Assembly: GCF_023555055.1 (NCBI RefSeq)
Contig: NZ_JAMJPL010000001.1
Coordinates: 310,001 to 374,000 of the forward strand
From: Marinobacter sp. ATCH36
GTDB lineage: Bacteria > Pseudomonadota > Gammaproteobacteria > Pseudomonadales > Oleiphilaceae
Direction: 5' to 3'
Length of the DNA stretch: 64,000 nt
The notes under the pieces were generated by a model. The model saw only the letters and a list, made by a program, of their open reading frames with translations, ran no database searches and was not told the DNA's origin. Position numbers and translations under genes: made by a program. This document shows, in pieces, positions 35,695 to 43,841 of this stretch. Within the stretch, counting starts at the first letter, position 1, and each line of letters starts with the position of its first letter.

Positions 35695-36600
35695 ATGAAA
35701 AAAACGGACTGGCCCATTCGGTGGGATCTGTTGCTTCGCTACCGGCTGATTGAAATTATCGCCCTCTGGGAAGGACGGCTCACTACCAACCACATATGCC
35801 ACAGTTTTGGCATAGGGCGACAGCAGGCTTCCAAGGATATTAACACCTACCTGCGGGAACTGGCGCCAGATAATCTGGTTTACGACCGTCATTTGAAAGG
35901 TTACATACCTTCGTCGAATTTCAGCCCAGTGGTCACTACCGGCCATGCCAGCGAGTATCAGGATCTGCTGGCACGACAGGACAGCCTCAGTGACACCTTC
36001 GAATCGCTGAACCTCAGCTTTCCGGACAGCACCATTGTTCGCGGCCCGCAGCGCATCGTAAAACCGGAAGTCATGAGGGCGGCTGTTTCCGCTACCCGTC
36101 ACGGCAGAGTGATGAAAGCAGAATACGCATCTCTCAGCCCGGCAGGAGTCACGCAGCGAACACTTGAGCCCCACACCCTGGTCTGCGTCGGGCAGAGCTG
36201 GCACTTGCGCGCCTGGTGTGACTCCAACCGTGAGTTCCGGGATTTTGCCCTCAGCCGCTTCCGTGGCAAGCCGGAAACCATTCGCCAACGTAGCCGCCAT
36301 ACCAGCCAACACGACGATGACTGGAACCGCCAGGTTTCTCTGGTGATGGTGCCTGACAGCCGGCTGAATAAGACACAACAGGAGATCATTGCTGCCGATT
36401 ATGGCATGCGTGACAGCTACCTGGAGCTCACCACCCGGGCAGCCCTGGCGCCTTATGTGCTTTCACGTCTCGGGCTGGACAGCGACAGTCGGCATCCGGA
36501 CCCGATGGTACAACAGCTGGAACTGGCCAACGAGGAGCAGCTTGGCATCGCCGAGTCCGCCCGAGAGAGAGCTATTAAAGCGGTGGCGGGGCTCTGCTAG
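35695..36600 (+). CDS. WYL-domain regulator resembling BrxR/CapW
   Basis: 301 residues. The N-terminal winged helix reads RWDLLLRYRLIEIIALWEGR then LTTNHICHSFGIGRQQASKD, strongly like the BrxR/CapW regulators that control BREX and CBASS defence loci. A WYL domain follows (LEPHTLVCVGQSWHLRAWCD near 156-175, ALSRFRG) and a C-terminal WCX domain. Such proteins are dimeric repressors thought to sense a nucleic-acid or nucleotide signal. No defence genes are adjacent here; the next gene, nine bases on, encodes a secreted nuclease, and that pairing is unusual. Confidence 0.85.
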   Translation: MKKTDWPIRWDLLLRYRLIEIIALWEGRLTTNHICHSFGIGRQQASKDINTYLRELAPDNLVYDRHLKGYIPSSNFSPVVTTGHASEYQDLLARQDSLSDTFESLNLSFPDSTIVRGPQRIVKPEVMRAAVSATRHGRVMKAEYASLSPAGVTQRTLEPHTLVCVGQSWHLRAWCDSNREFRDFALSRFRGKPETIRQRSRHTSQHDDDWNRQVSLVMVPDSRLNKTQQEIIAADYGMRDSYLELTTRAALAPYVLSRLGLDSDSRHPDPMVQQLELANEEQLGIAESARERAIKAVAGLC

Positions 36601-36612
36601 ACTGCGCGGGTG

Positions 36613-38379
36613 ATGACACTCCGCGCTTCCATTCAAAAGCTATTTGCCGCTGCCTTCTCGCTTTGGCTGCCGGTTATTGCCGCGGCAGAGGGTTGCGGGG
36701 CCTCCGCTACAGCGGTCTCTGGAGTTCAGGGAGAAGGTGCCCATTCACCACTCGCCGGCCAGAGCGTCACCGTGGAGGGAGTGATCACCATGGATGCCCG
36801 CCACAAGGACGGATTCCGTGGTTTTTACCTGCAGCAGGCCGACGACGAAACCGACAACAACCCGAAAACCTCCGAAGCGCTTTTCGTCTACACTGGCCGC
36901 TCTGCGGGCAGCCAGGGCCAAAGGGTGCGGGTATCCGGGCGGGTAAAGGAATTTCATGGCCTTACCGAACTCACTGACGTAGACACCCTGCTGGTGTGCG
37001 GCCCCGGCCATATGCCAGAACCCGTTTCCGTCAGGCTGCCCTGGCCGGATGGCCAGAGCCCGGAACATTTTGAAAACATGCTGGTTACCATCTCGGGTAA
37101 TCTGACCGTGATTGATCACTATAACCTTGCCCGCTACGGCGAACTCACGCTTGCGGCCACTGACCAGATCATCCCCACGGAAATCATGGATCCCGGGCCC
37201 CCTGCCCAAGCACTTTTCCACTCTCAGCAACGAAACCGGGTGCTACTTGACGATGGCAAAGGCGAAAGGGATCCCCGGCCAGTGCCCTGGCCAGCGGGGA
37301 CACTCTCCGCAGACAACACGATTCGCGCCGGTGACCGCGTAAACCAGCTTTCAGGAATCCTGGATTTCCGATTCGATGCCTGGCGAATACAACCACTGTC
37401 ACCACCTGTGTTCCAGATCGCGAATCCCCGCCCTGACGCGCCGCCTCGGCCAGAATCTGCAATGCTTAGAATAGTCACCCTGAACCTGGGAAATCTTTTT
37501 AACGGCGATGGCCGGGGCGGAGGATTTCCCGCCCCACGCGGAGCAAAATCCGCCAGGCAATTCGAACAGCAGTTGAGCAGGCTGGTAACTGCGATGAAAG
37601 CTCCGGATCCTGACATCATTGCGGTGACAGAACTGGAAAATGACGGCTATGGCCGCCACAGTGCAATAGTCGATCTGACCAATGCCCTGGGAGAGCACTG
37701 GCGTTACGTGGAAGCAGACAACAAAGCCGGAAGTGATGCGATTCGCACCGACCTGCTTTATCGCAGTGACCGGGTAACGCCCCAGGGTGGGGCCCACCGC
37801 CTGAGCTCAGCACCTTTCAGTCACCGCGGCAGGCCCCCGGTTGCCCAGGTATTCCGGCTGGCGAACGAAGACCGCGCCTTACGCATTATCGTGCCCCATC
37901 TGAAATCCAAAGCCTGTCGTGGCGCCAAAGGCCCCGACCGAGACCAGAACGACGGTCAGGGCTGCTACAGTCACAGCCGTGAAGAGGCCACCCGGGCCAT
38001 CCTCCACTGGATCGAGTCACTGCCACAATACGGCAACCTGGCCGGCACCCTGATCACCGGCGATATGAACAGCTACGCGAGGGAAACGCCGCTGCGGTTG
38101 ATGGCGGAAGCGGGCTACATCAATGCCGTTCGACAGTTTCAAAACTGCGACCAAACTGCCTGCAACCAGACCAGTTATCGCTACCGGGGACGCAGCGGCA
38201 CCCTTGATTACAGCCTGATATCGGAGGGACTCGCCAGACGGCTTGTCGGCGCCACAGCCTGGTCAATCAATGCCGACGAACCCCGGGCGCTGGGTTACAA
38301 GGGCCCCGTTCCGGTTGCCGCAGACCAACCCTGGCGCTCTTCGGACCATAATCCCGTCATAACCGACTTCGCCCTCTGA
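36613..38379 (+). CDS. Exported ExeM/NucH-type endonuclease
   Basis: 588 residues from the ATG at 36613 (a GTG one codon earlier is possible), with a signal peptide ending AAA-EG. Residues about 30-125 resemble the OB-like N-terminal domain of ExeM-type nucleases (EGVITMDARHKDGFRGFYLQ). From about 288 comes an endonuclease/exonuclease/phosphatase domain: TLNLGNLFN, ITELEND-like VTELENDGYG, LIVPHLKSK-like IIVPHLKSKACR, LITGDMNSY and the final SSDHNPVITD. All catalytic motifs look intact. It should degrade extracellular DNA, releasing phosphorus or loosening biofilm. It probably shares a transcript with the WYL regulator. Confidence 0.88.
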   Translation: MTLRASIQKLFAAAFSLWLPVIAAAEGCGASATAVSGVQGEGAHSPLAGQSVTVEGVITMDARHKDGFRGFYLQQADDETDNNPKTSEALFVYTGRSAGSQGQRVRVSGRVKEFHGLTELTDVDTLLVCGPGHMPEPVSVRLPWPDGQSPEHFENMLVTISGNLTVIDHYNLARYGELTLAATDQIIPTEIMDPGPPAQALFHSQQRNRVLLDDGKGERDPRPVPWPAGTLSADNTIRAGDRVNQLSGILDFRFDAWRIQPLSPPVFQIANPRPDAPPRPESAMLRIVTLNLGNLFNGDGRGGGFPAPRGAKSARQFEQQLSRLVTAMKAPDPDIIAVTELENDGYGRHSAIVDLTNALGEHWRYVEADNKAGSDAIRTDLLYRSDRVTPQGGAHRLSSAPFSHRGRPPVAQVFRLANEDRALRIIVPHLKSKACRGAKGPDRDQNDGQGCYSHSREEATRAILHWIESLPQYGNLAGTLITGDMNSYARETPLRLMAEAGYINAVRQFQNCDQTACNQTSYRYRGRSGTLDYSLISEGLARRLVGATAWSINADEPRALGYKGPVPVAADQPWRSSDHNPVITDFAL

Positions 38380-38558
38380 CTGCAACCGTGCTCCGCGGCC
38401 ACTGCTCCTGGGCAGACAGCCCTGCACGAGCCGTTAATTGGCCTACATATCCCATTGCCCCGTCAGCGAAGTCATGGGGTGCCGAGGCGGTACAGGTCAT
38501 AATCATGCAAGACGTTTCATCCCAGAGATAACAACAACAGGAACCGTGAGGAAATTCC

Positions 38559-39623
38559 ATGCGCGCCTCAGTATCAACCACTCAGGATCTGGGCATGCCG
38601 GCCATTTATCTGCATTTGCTGGCGGAGCTGTTACGCACCATCGGAGTTGACGAGAAGGCGCTGCTGAGGCGTGTCGGCTTTGACCCGGTGCGGTTGCAAT
38701 CCACGAATCTGCGGGTAAGCCAGTCCCAGGCCAGTGAGTTCGTTACCCGTGCCATCATCGAAAGTGGCGAACCAGGGCTCGGCATCATGCTGGCACGGGA
38801 ACTGAAGCTACCGCTGCACGGAGCCCTGGGAACGGCTGTAATGAGCAGCCGCACTCTGGAAGAGGCCCTTGAGCTGATGACCCGCTACCTGACCCTGAGG
38901 GCCCCACATCTTCAGGTCAGCGGTCGCCAGCAGGGAGACCAGGCGGTTTTTGCCATTGCCTGCGACATCGATCTGGGACCACTCCAGGGTTTTATCATGG
39001 ACGCCATGCTGTTTGGTTGCGCGTCGATGGGTGCCCAGCTCACGGGAGCGCCAGTGGCCGGGTCCTCCATCCACCGTCGTGGTCCGGAACCCGCTTATTT
39101 CTATCGCTTCCGCCGGCAGATTCCAGTGCCGGTGGTCTATGGCGCCACCGAAGACGCCATAGTAATTCCGCGCCAACAATTGGCATTGCCAATTCGTTTT
39201 ACCGACGACCATCTGGCAGCCTCATCAAGAGCACAATGTGAAGAAGCATTGCGACTGCTTACCGAGGATGCAGGCTTCGCCTGCCGGGTACGACGGGTGA
39301 TTGAAACCAGCCATCCTTTTCCACCAAAACTGGCGCGAGTTTCCGCCACACTGTTTGTCTCCGAGCGAACTCTCAAGCGCCGGTTGCAGGCGGAAGAGGC
39401 AAGCTTCCAGCATCTGGTAGACCAGGTACGGCTGGAGCGGGCCGGTGAACTGCTGGAAAAAACCACCATGAATCTGAGCCAGATTGCCGATGCGCTCGGT
39501 TACGCCGACGCCGCCAATTTCACCCGCGCCTTCAAACGCTGGACTAGCCAGAGCCCCAGCCAGTACCGTCACCGGGAACGGGCAGCACCTGCAGCCACAG
39601 GCTCCATCCGGGCGATGGCCTGA
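38559..39623 (+). CDS. AraC family regulator, OruR/ArgR-like type
   Basis: 354 residues with GAGGA upstream. The N-terminal 200 residues match the Arabinose_bd-type domain of OruR-like regulators (GEPGLGIMLARELKLPLHGALGTAVMSS is in the middle of it). The C-terminal AraC helix-turn-helix pair covers about 255-340: LARVSATLFVSERTLKRRLQ and MNLSQIADALGYADAANFTR followed by FKRWTSQSPSQYR. The target genes are not evident; the neighbours are an unrelated nuclease and convergent queE. Confidence 0.88.
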   Translation: MRASVSTTQDLGMPAIYLHLLAELLRTIGVDEKALLRRVGFDPVRLQSTNLRVSQSQASEFVTRAIIESGEPGLGIMLARELKLPLHGALGTAVMSSRTLEEALELMTRYLTLRAPHLQVSGRQQGDQAVFAIACDIDLGPLQGFIMDAMLFGCASMGAQLTGAPVAGSSIHRRGPEPAYFYRFRRQIPVPVVYGATEDAIVIPRQQLALPIRFTDDHLAASSRAQCEEALRLLTEDAGFACRVRRVIETSHPFPPKLARVSATLFVSERTLKRRLQAEEASFQHLVDQVRLERAGELLEKTTMNLSQIADALGYADAANFTRAFKRWTSQSPSQYRHRERAAPAATGSIRAMA

Positions 39624-39627
39624 TCGG

Positions 39628-40284
39628 TCAGTCGATGCCGATAATCTTGTGCATTTGCAGGGTCAGTCGCCACTGCGGATGGGCCAGGCAGTAATCGGTC
39701 GCCTTGCGGGTATTGCTCTGTTTGACGGGATCTGACTCGCCTTCCGGAAGTGTTGGCGACGCCATAGGAGAAAGAAAGTAGTGACGGGCCTGAATATCCG
39801 TAAAACGCTCGGGCATGGCCAACGGCTGGGGATAGATCACTTTCAGTTCATCACACTGGCGCAGCACCACCGGTGCATCGGCCTTGGGGCTGACACACAG
39901 CCAGTCGATACCAGCAGGCGCTGGTAAAGTGCCGTTGGTCTCCACACCCACTTCGAAGCCGGCCCGGTGGAAAGCATCGACCAGTTCCTCATCCAGTTGC
40001 AGCAGGGGCTCGCCGCCGGTACACACCACATAGGGTTGCCCCGGCGCGTCCGGCCAAAGACTACGTACATGGGCAGCCAACGCATCTGCGGTCTCGAACC
40101 GGCCACCATTCTGACCATCGGTTCCGACAAAATCCGTATCGCAGAAATTGCACACCGCGCTGGCCCGGTCTTTTTCCCGGCCAGTCCACAGGTTACATTT
40201 ACTGAAGCGGCAGAATACCGCAGCCCTGCCAGCTTGTGCACCTTCCCCCTGCAGCGTGTAGAACGCCTCCTTCACCCGATACAT
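39628..40284 (-). CDS. queE: 7-carboxy-7-deazaguanine synthase
   Basis: 218 residues from the ATG at 40284, which overlaps the queC stop as TGATG; a longer frame to 40365 lies inside que[21 protein letters not shown] opens the protein, and the radical-SAM cluster cysteines are in FSKCNLWTG and AVCNFCDTDF, with the longer spacing typical of QueE. VVCTGGEPLLQLD binds SAM. The enzyme makes 7-carboxy-7-deazaguanine in queuosine synthesis, next to queC, the following pathway step. Confidence 0.93.
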   Translation of the reverse strand: MYRVKEAFYTLQGEGAQAGRAAVFCRFSKCNLWTGREKDRASAVCNFCDTDFVGTDGQNGGRFETADALAAHVRSLWPDAPGQPYVVCTGGEPLLQLDEELVDAFHRAGFEVGVETNGTLPAPAGIDWLCVSPKADAPVVLRQCDELKVIYPQPLAMPERFTDIQARHYFLSPMASPTLPEGESDPVKQSNTRKATDYCLAHPQWRLTLQMHKIIGID

Positions 40285-40949
40285 CAGCTGGCTTCCTCGT
40301 AAGGCAACGGGTCTGACAGGCCGTTGTTGGCAAAAGCCTCCAGGCGCTCCACACAGGAGCCACATCGGCCACAGGCTTTTTCACGGCCGTTGTAGCACGT
40401 CCATGTATTACTGTAATCGAGCCCCATTTTCACACCTTCCGCCAGGATGGCTCCCTTGTCAGACCCCATAAATGGCGCATCAATACCAACCGGCTCATAA
40501 TTGGCCACCCGGCAAACAGCGTCCATTTTTTCCACGAACTCCGGCCGGCAATCAGGATAAATGGCGTGATCTCCCCCATGAGCGCCATACCAGACAGCCA
40601 CCGCTCCGGCGGTGACCGCATAACCGGTGGCCAGCGACAGCAGGATCATGTTGCGATTGGGCACCACGGTGGCTTTCATGCTCTCTTCTGCGTAGTGCCC
40701 TTCAGGCACAGCGAGATTGTCGGTCAACGCAGACCCGGCCATAACCCCGGCAAGGGCGCGAATATCGATTACCTTGTGGGGAATCGCCAGCCCGGAGCAT
40801 TCACGCCGCGCACATTCCAGTTCACGGACATGACGCTGGCCATAATCGAACGACAGGGCGTGAACGTTGTATCCGCGGGCACGGGCGAGATGGAGCAGGG
40901 TAAACGAGTCCATGCCCCCAGAGTAGATTACAACAACGGTATCGGTCAT
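40284..40949 (-). CDS. queC: 7-cyano-7-deazaguanine synthase
   Basis: 221 residues. The PP-loop [11 protein letters not shown] (residues 9-19) binds ATP and the C-terminal zinc site is [19 protein letters not shown]. QueC converts 7-carboxy-7-deazaguanine to preQ0 with two ATP and ammonia. It is followed by queE with overlapping stop and start codons, so the pair is translationally coupled. Confidence 0.94.
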   Translation of the reverse strand: MTDTVVVIYSGGMDSFTLLHLARARGYNVHALSFDYGQRHVRELECARRECSGLAIPHKVIDIRALAGVMAGSALTDNLAVPEGHYAEESMKATVVPNRNMILLSLATGYAVTAGAVAVWYGAHGGDHAIYPDCRPEFVEKMDAVCRVANYEPVGIDAPFMGSDKGAILAEGVKMGLDYSNTWTCYNGREKACGRCGSCVERLEAFANNGLSDPLPYEEAS

Positions 40950-41121
40950 CAGGGAATTCCGGTTCTGTTCCCACGGCCAACAGGGCCTTTAAGGGATCTG
41001 AAACATGAGTGGACTAACATCCGTGGACATATTGTAACAGTGCAAAGCCATCATGGGTTCGCGTCTGCGGGAGTGGGCGGGTAAACTCATCAAACAGTTC
41101 ATCAACGAAACATCTGACGGA

Positions 41122-41634
41122 ATGACACCTGAATCCAGTCCAGCGTTTATTGATTTCGAGGCTTCGAGCCTTGATCTGATCTCAAGTTACCCCATTGAGG
41201 TCGGTATCTGCTTACCGGATGGCACGCTGCACAGCTGGCTCATTCAACCCCATGTCCTTTGGCAGGACTGGTCGGAAAGTGCGGAAAAGATTCATGGTAT
41301 TACCCGGCAGACCCTGGAACAGGAAGGCCTGTCAGTTTCCGAGGTGGCGGCCAGCCTGAATGATCTGCTTTCCGGCCAGGTGTTCTGTGATGCCTGGACT
41401 TTCGACAGTTTCTGGCTCCATCGCCTGTTCCGCGCGGCCAACATGCGGGCGAAATTTCAGCTTGAGTCCGTTTCCATGCTGTTGGATGCCGACCAGGTAA
41501 GGCGATGGGCGTCCTCTCGCCAGCAGGTGATCAACCAGCTCGGACTACCCGTACACCGTGCCGCCAACGACGCCCTGATACTGCATAAAACCTGGGAAGA
41601 TATTCAACTGCTCGCTTCTGGCTCAGTGCTTTGA
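41122..41634 (+). CDS. DEDD-type 3'-5' exonuclease domain protein
   Basis: 170 residues from the ATG at 41122; an in-frame ATG at 41053 would add 23 residues that look unrelated. AFIDFEASSLDL near residue 8 is the first DEDD motif (Asp and Glu), a His-Gly-Ile (EKIHGITRQTL) segment follows, VFCDAWTFDSFWL gives the second motif, and HRAANDALIL the last with His and Asp. This is the RNase T/DnaQ fold, so a small cytoplasmic 3'-5' exonuclease is likely. The substrate is unknown. Confidence 0.75.
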   Translation: MTPESSPAFIDFEASSLDLISSYPIEVGICLPDGTLHSWLIQPHVLWQDWSESAEKIHGITRQTLEQEGLSVSEVAASLNDLLSGQVFCDAWTFDSFWLHRLFRAANMRAKFQLESVSMLLDADQVRRWASSRQQVINQLGLPVHRAANDALILHKTWEDIQLLASGSVL

Positions 41635-41862
41635 GCGACCGGTTCTGGCCGCAATCACTTCCAGTCCGTCCCGCAACGTATTCAGCGTCCAGTAGGTAAC
41701 CAGCGCCATCAGCGCGGCTCCGACAACGGTGAACGAAAAATCATCTCCTACAATCTTGCTCTGGGCAAGGACCATATAGCCAACCAACACCAGCAGCAAA
41801 ACAACTTCAACTATGGCATGTATCTGGAGTCTGGCTTGTGCTGATCCGTTTTCATCGGACAT
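41623..41862 (-). CDS. Small two-helix membrane protein
   Basis: 79 residues from the ATG at 41862; the longer frame to 41928 has no better start. Two hydrophobic helices (about 16-33 and 42-60) are followed by a basic tail. No family was recognised. Its 3' end overlaps that of the convergent exonuclease gene by 12 bases. Confidence 0.6.
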   Translation of the reverse strand: MSDENGSAQARLQIHAIVEVVLLLVLVGYMVLAQSKIVGDDFSFTVVGAALMALVTYWTLNTLRDGLEVIAARTGRSKH

Positions 41863-42032
41863 TTGCTTCGGTTTCAACCTCTGAATCTGGCAATATTGAA
41901 AGTTAGTTAGTGTACGAATTATCACCAAAAAATACCGGGACGTCTGTACGAACTAGTGGCTACGGGGTTTCCACAATGGGCCGTTGCACGCGGCCGACTG
42001 CATCAGAAAAATTTACGGAGTCGAAAAAAAAA

Positions 42033-42051
42033 CGCAGCCCGTTGGGCTGCG
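42033..42051 (-). terminator. Rho-independent terminator on the minus strand
   Basis: An 8-bp perfect stem (CGCAGCCC/GGGCTGCG) with a 3-base loop is followed on the minus strand by eight or nine T residues. No confident gene lies upstream of it on that strand, only an open frame at 42070-42297. Confidence 0.75.
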
Positions 42052-42430
42052 TATAAAGGAGAGATCCATTCAGTGCGTCACTGATAAATGGTGAGCACCA
42101 GAGGATTGCACAACGTAAAACACGTGACGGAACGAATTATGATCAGGTTTTCCGGCGGCGTCTGTAGGGGTTTGCCGAAGCACTTTGCCTATTGCAAAGC
42201 CTTTGGCAAGCGATACACTGGTAGCAGTACCGAAGCGAGAGTAACCGGTGAATCCACCGGCAAAGAGCCCGAAGATATGTCCAGAAATCAGGAGCATTCA
42301 GTGATCGCAGTGCTTGAAACCACCGCACACCGGAACAACGGGAAGTGCACACACATCATGGTGAAGACTATCTGACGGCTTTCGGTCCAGTCCCGGGAGC
42401 CATTGGAGCGACCGGGCGAGCCTCTCCGCA
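42052..42430. other. Apparently non-coding region between two terminators
   Basis: The minus strand carries an open frame of 75 codons (42297-42070) ending 19 bases before a strong terminator. Its start has no ribosome site and it resembles no known family. The plus strand has overlapping open frames that also look unlike proteins. The arrangement fits an unrecognised small RNA on the minus strand at least as well as a peptide gene. Confidence 0.3.
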
Positions 42431-42468
42431 AAAACCCCGGTTGCCCAAGGCACCGGGGTTTTGTTTTT
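42431..42468. terminator. Strong hairpin terminator, T-runs on both strands
   Basis: AAAACCCCGG and CCGGGGTTTT form a 10-bp perfect stem (42431-42440 with 42453-42462) with T-runs on both strands. It lies 29 bases before the start of the next gene on the plus strand, so it must end a transcript from upstream or act as an attenuator for that gene. Confidence 0.75.
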
Positions 42469-42496
42469 GCAGCAGCAAAACCACAAGGAGAAGATC

Positions 42497-42766
42497 ATGA
42501 AGAGACATCCAACAAAAGCAGCAACTCAGCCGGCAAGCAGCCGCATTGGGCCCATCAGGCGCCCCGAAAAGCTGCCGCTGCTGGATGCAATCTGCAAAAA
42601 ACTGAATCAGCGAGTCAACCTGGATGACGAACAGCGGGTACTCGGCTTGTACGAAAGGGGCTGGATCTTCAAAGGTGTGCTGGGCAACACCAACGATGCT
42701 GAAGCCCGGTACCTGAGGGCGCTTGCTAACCGCTACAATTCCTGGATCGCGCGGCAGGTCGCGTAA
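42497..42766 (+). CDS. Small basic protein of unknown function
   Basis: 89 residues with AGGAG before the ATG. A basic, Pro-rich N-terminus is followed by a helical region (LLDAICKKLNQRVNLDDEQRVLGLYERGWIFKGVLG with a break) that looks folded. There is no signal peptide. No family was recognised. A hairpin terminator just upstream suggests attenuation or a separate upstream RNA. Confidence 0.6.
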   Translation: MKRHPTKAATQPASSRIGPIRRPEKLPLLDAICKKLNQRVNLDDEQRVLGLYERGWIFKGVLGNTNDAEARYLRALANRYNSWIARQVA

Positions 42767-42789
42767 CGAAGTACTTCCGGGCCGGGCCG

Positions 42790-43203
42790 TCAGTGCTGAC
42801 GGTTCAGGCCCTCGAGCATGGCGGAGTCCCCGCTGTGCACCATCGCATAGTTATTGACCACGTCGTAAATCTTCTCCTGGGAGTAAGGCTTTACCACGTA
42901 ACCGTTAGCTCCGGCACTGATGGCTTTCTGGATACTGTCAATGGAATCGTCCGCGGTCACCAGCACGATATGCTGGTTTCTTTCTGCGGCCTTGAACTCT
43001 TTCATCAGTTCATGACCGTTGCCATCCGGAAGCCCCAGGTCCAGCAGGATGATCTGAAACTCAGCCTCACCAAAAGCCGCACGGGCACCGGCAATGTCTT
43101 CCCGCTCAACCACCGTGGTCGCACCGGCGTTGTATAACATACCCACCAGCCTCTCCCTCATGACCGGTTCATCTTCCACCACCAGTATTCTGAGATCGTT
43201 CAT
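42790..43203 (-). CDS. Single-domain response regulator
   Basis: 137 residues from the ATG at 43203, with AGGAGG upstream; the longer frame to 43296 overlaps the membrane-protein gene. The CheY-like receiver is complete: VVEDEP near 8-13, the phosphoacceptor in LLDLGLPDGNG near 55, Thr in LVTADDS and Lys in VVKPYS. There is no output domain, so it probably acts by protein contact, for instance in a phosphorelay. It is the last gene of an operon with a four-helix membrane protein and a hybrid kinase. Confidence 0.9.
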   Translation of the reverse strand: MNDLRILVVEDEPVMRERLVGMLYNAGATTVVEREDIAGARAAFGEAEFQIILLDLGLPDGNGHELMKEFKAAERNQHIVLVTADDSIDSIQKAISAGANGYVVKPYSQEKIYDVVNNYAMVHSGDSAMLEGLNRQH

Positions 43204-43249
43204 ACCCTGCCTCCTGATTCTGTTTGATACCCGGGCACTACCCTGTGCC

Positions 43250-43801
43250 TCAGAGGGGATCATCACCGGTTCGTCTTGGGATCGCCAGCGGCTCATGCTT
43301 CACGGTTTCAGGCTCCCATTTATCACCACTATCCGGGTGCATGCCGCCATGACCGGCAGAATCCGGCACGGATCGGGTAAGAATATTACTGATACTCACC
43401 GCGGTCGTGTAGAGGGAAATGGCAATGATCAGCAGAATGGGCTGTACAAAAGCGACAAAGCCGGGCACTTCACGGTTGCCGGTTATACTGAGCATCAGGA
43501 TGATGGCTGGCCCGAGAACCAGAAACAGCGTCAGGGCAATAAAGAAAACGATGCGCTCCTTGTAGCGGCCAAGATCACGGTTGCTCACCAGGCCCAGTAC
43601 GAATTTGCCGATAGCCAGACCCGCCAGTATCGATGCGGCAATGCTCAGGTCCGGTCGCAGTAACGTTTCGTAGAGCTGGCCATCCCACAACCGTTGCATA
43701 CTGATCACAAGAAACGGGAAGAGAACAAACAGGATGTCGGCATAGGTACCGTACATCATGCTCAACGAATGCTGTGCACTAGGCGGCTGGTTTTCGCTCA
43801 T
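43250..43801 (-). CDS. Four-helix membrane protein of unknown function
   Basis: 183 residues with hydrophobic segments at about 20-36, 55-72, 84-105 and 115-140 and a hydrophilic tail. No family was recognised. It lies between a hybrid histidine kinase (41 bases upstream) and a receiver protein (47 bases downstream) on one strand, which suggests it supports the same signalling path. Confidence 0.7.
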   Translation of the reverse strand: MSENQPPSAQHSLSMMYGTYADILFVLFPFLVISMQRLWDGQLYETLLRPDLSIAASILAGLAIGKFVLGLVSNRDLGRYKERIVFFIALTLFLVLGPAIILMLSITGNREVPGFVAFVQPILLIIAISLYTTAVSISNILTRSVPDSAGHGGMHPDSGDKWEPETVKHEPLAIPRRTGDDPL

Positions 43802-43841
43802 TACTAGGATTTCCTGTTGTTGGCGGTGGCGGCACCCATCT

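Noticed and set aside
42088..42375. 95-codon plus-strand open frame in the gap before 42497
   Set aside because: No ribosome site, composition unlike a folded protein and no recognised family; treated as non-coding.
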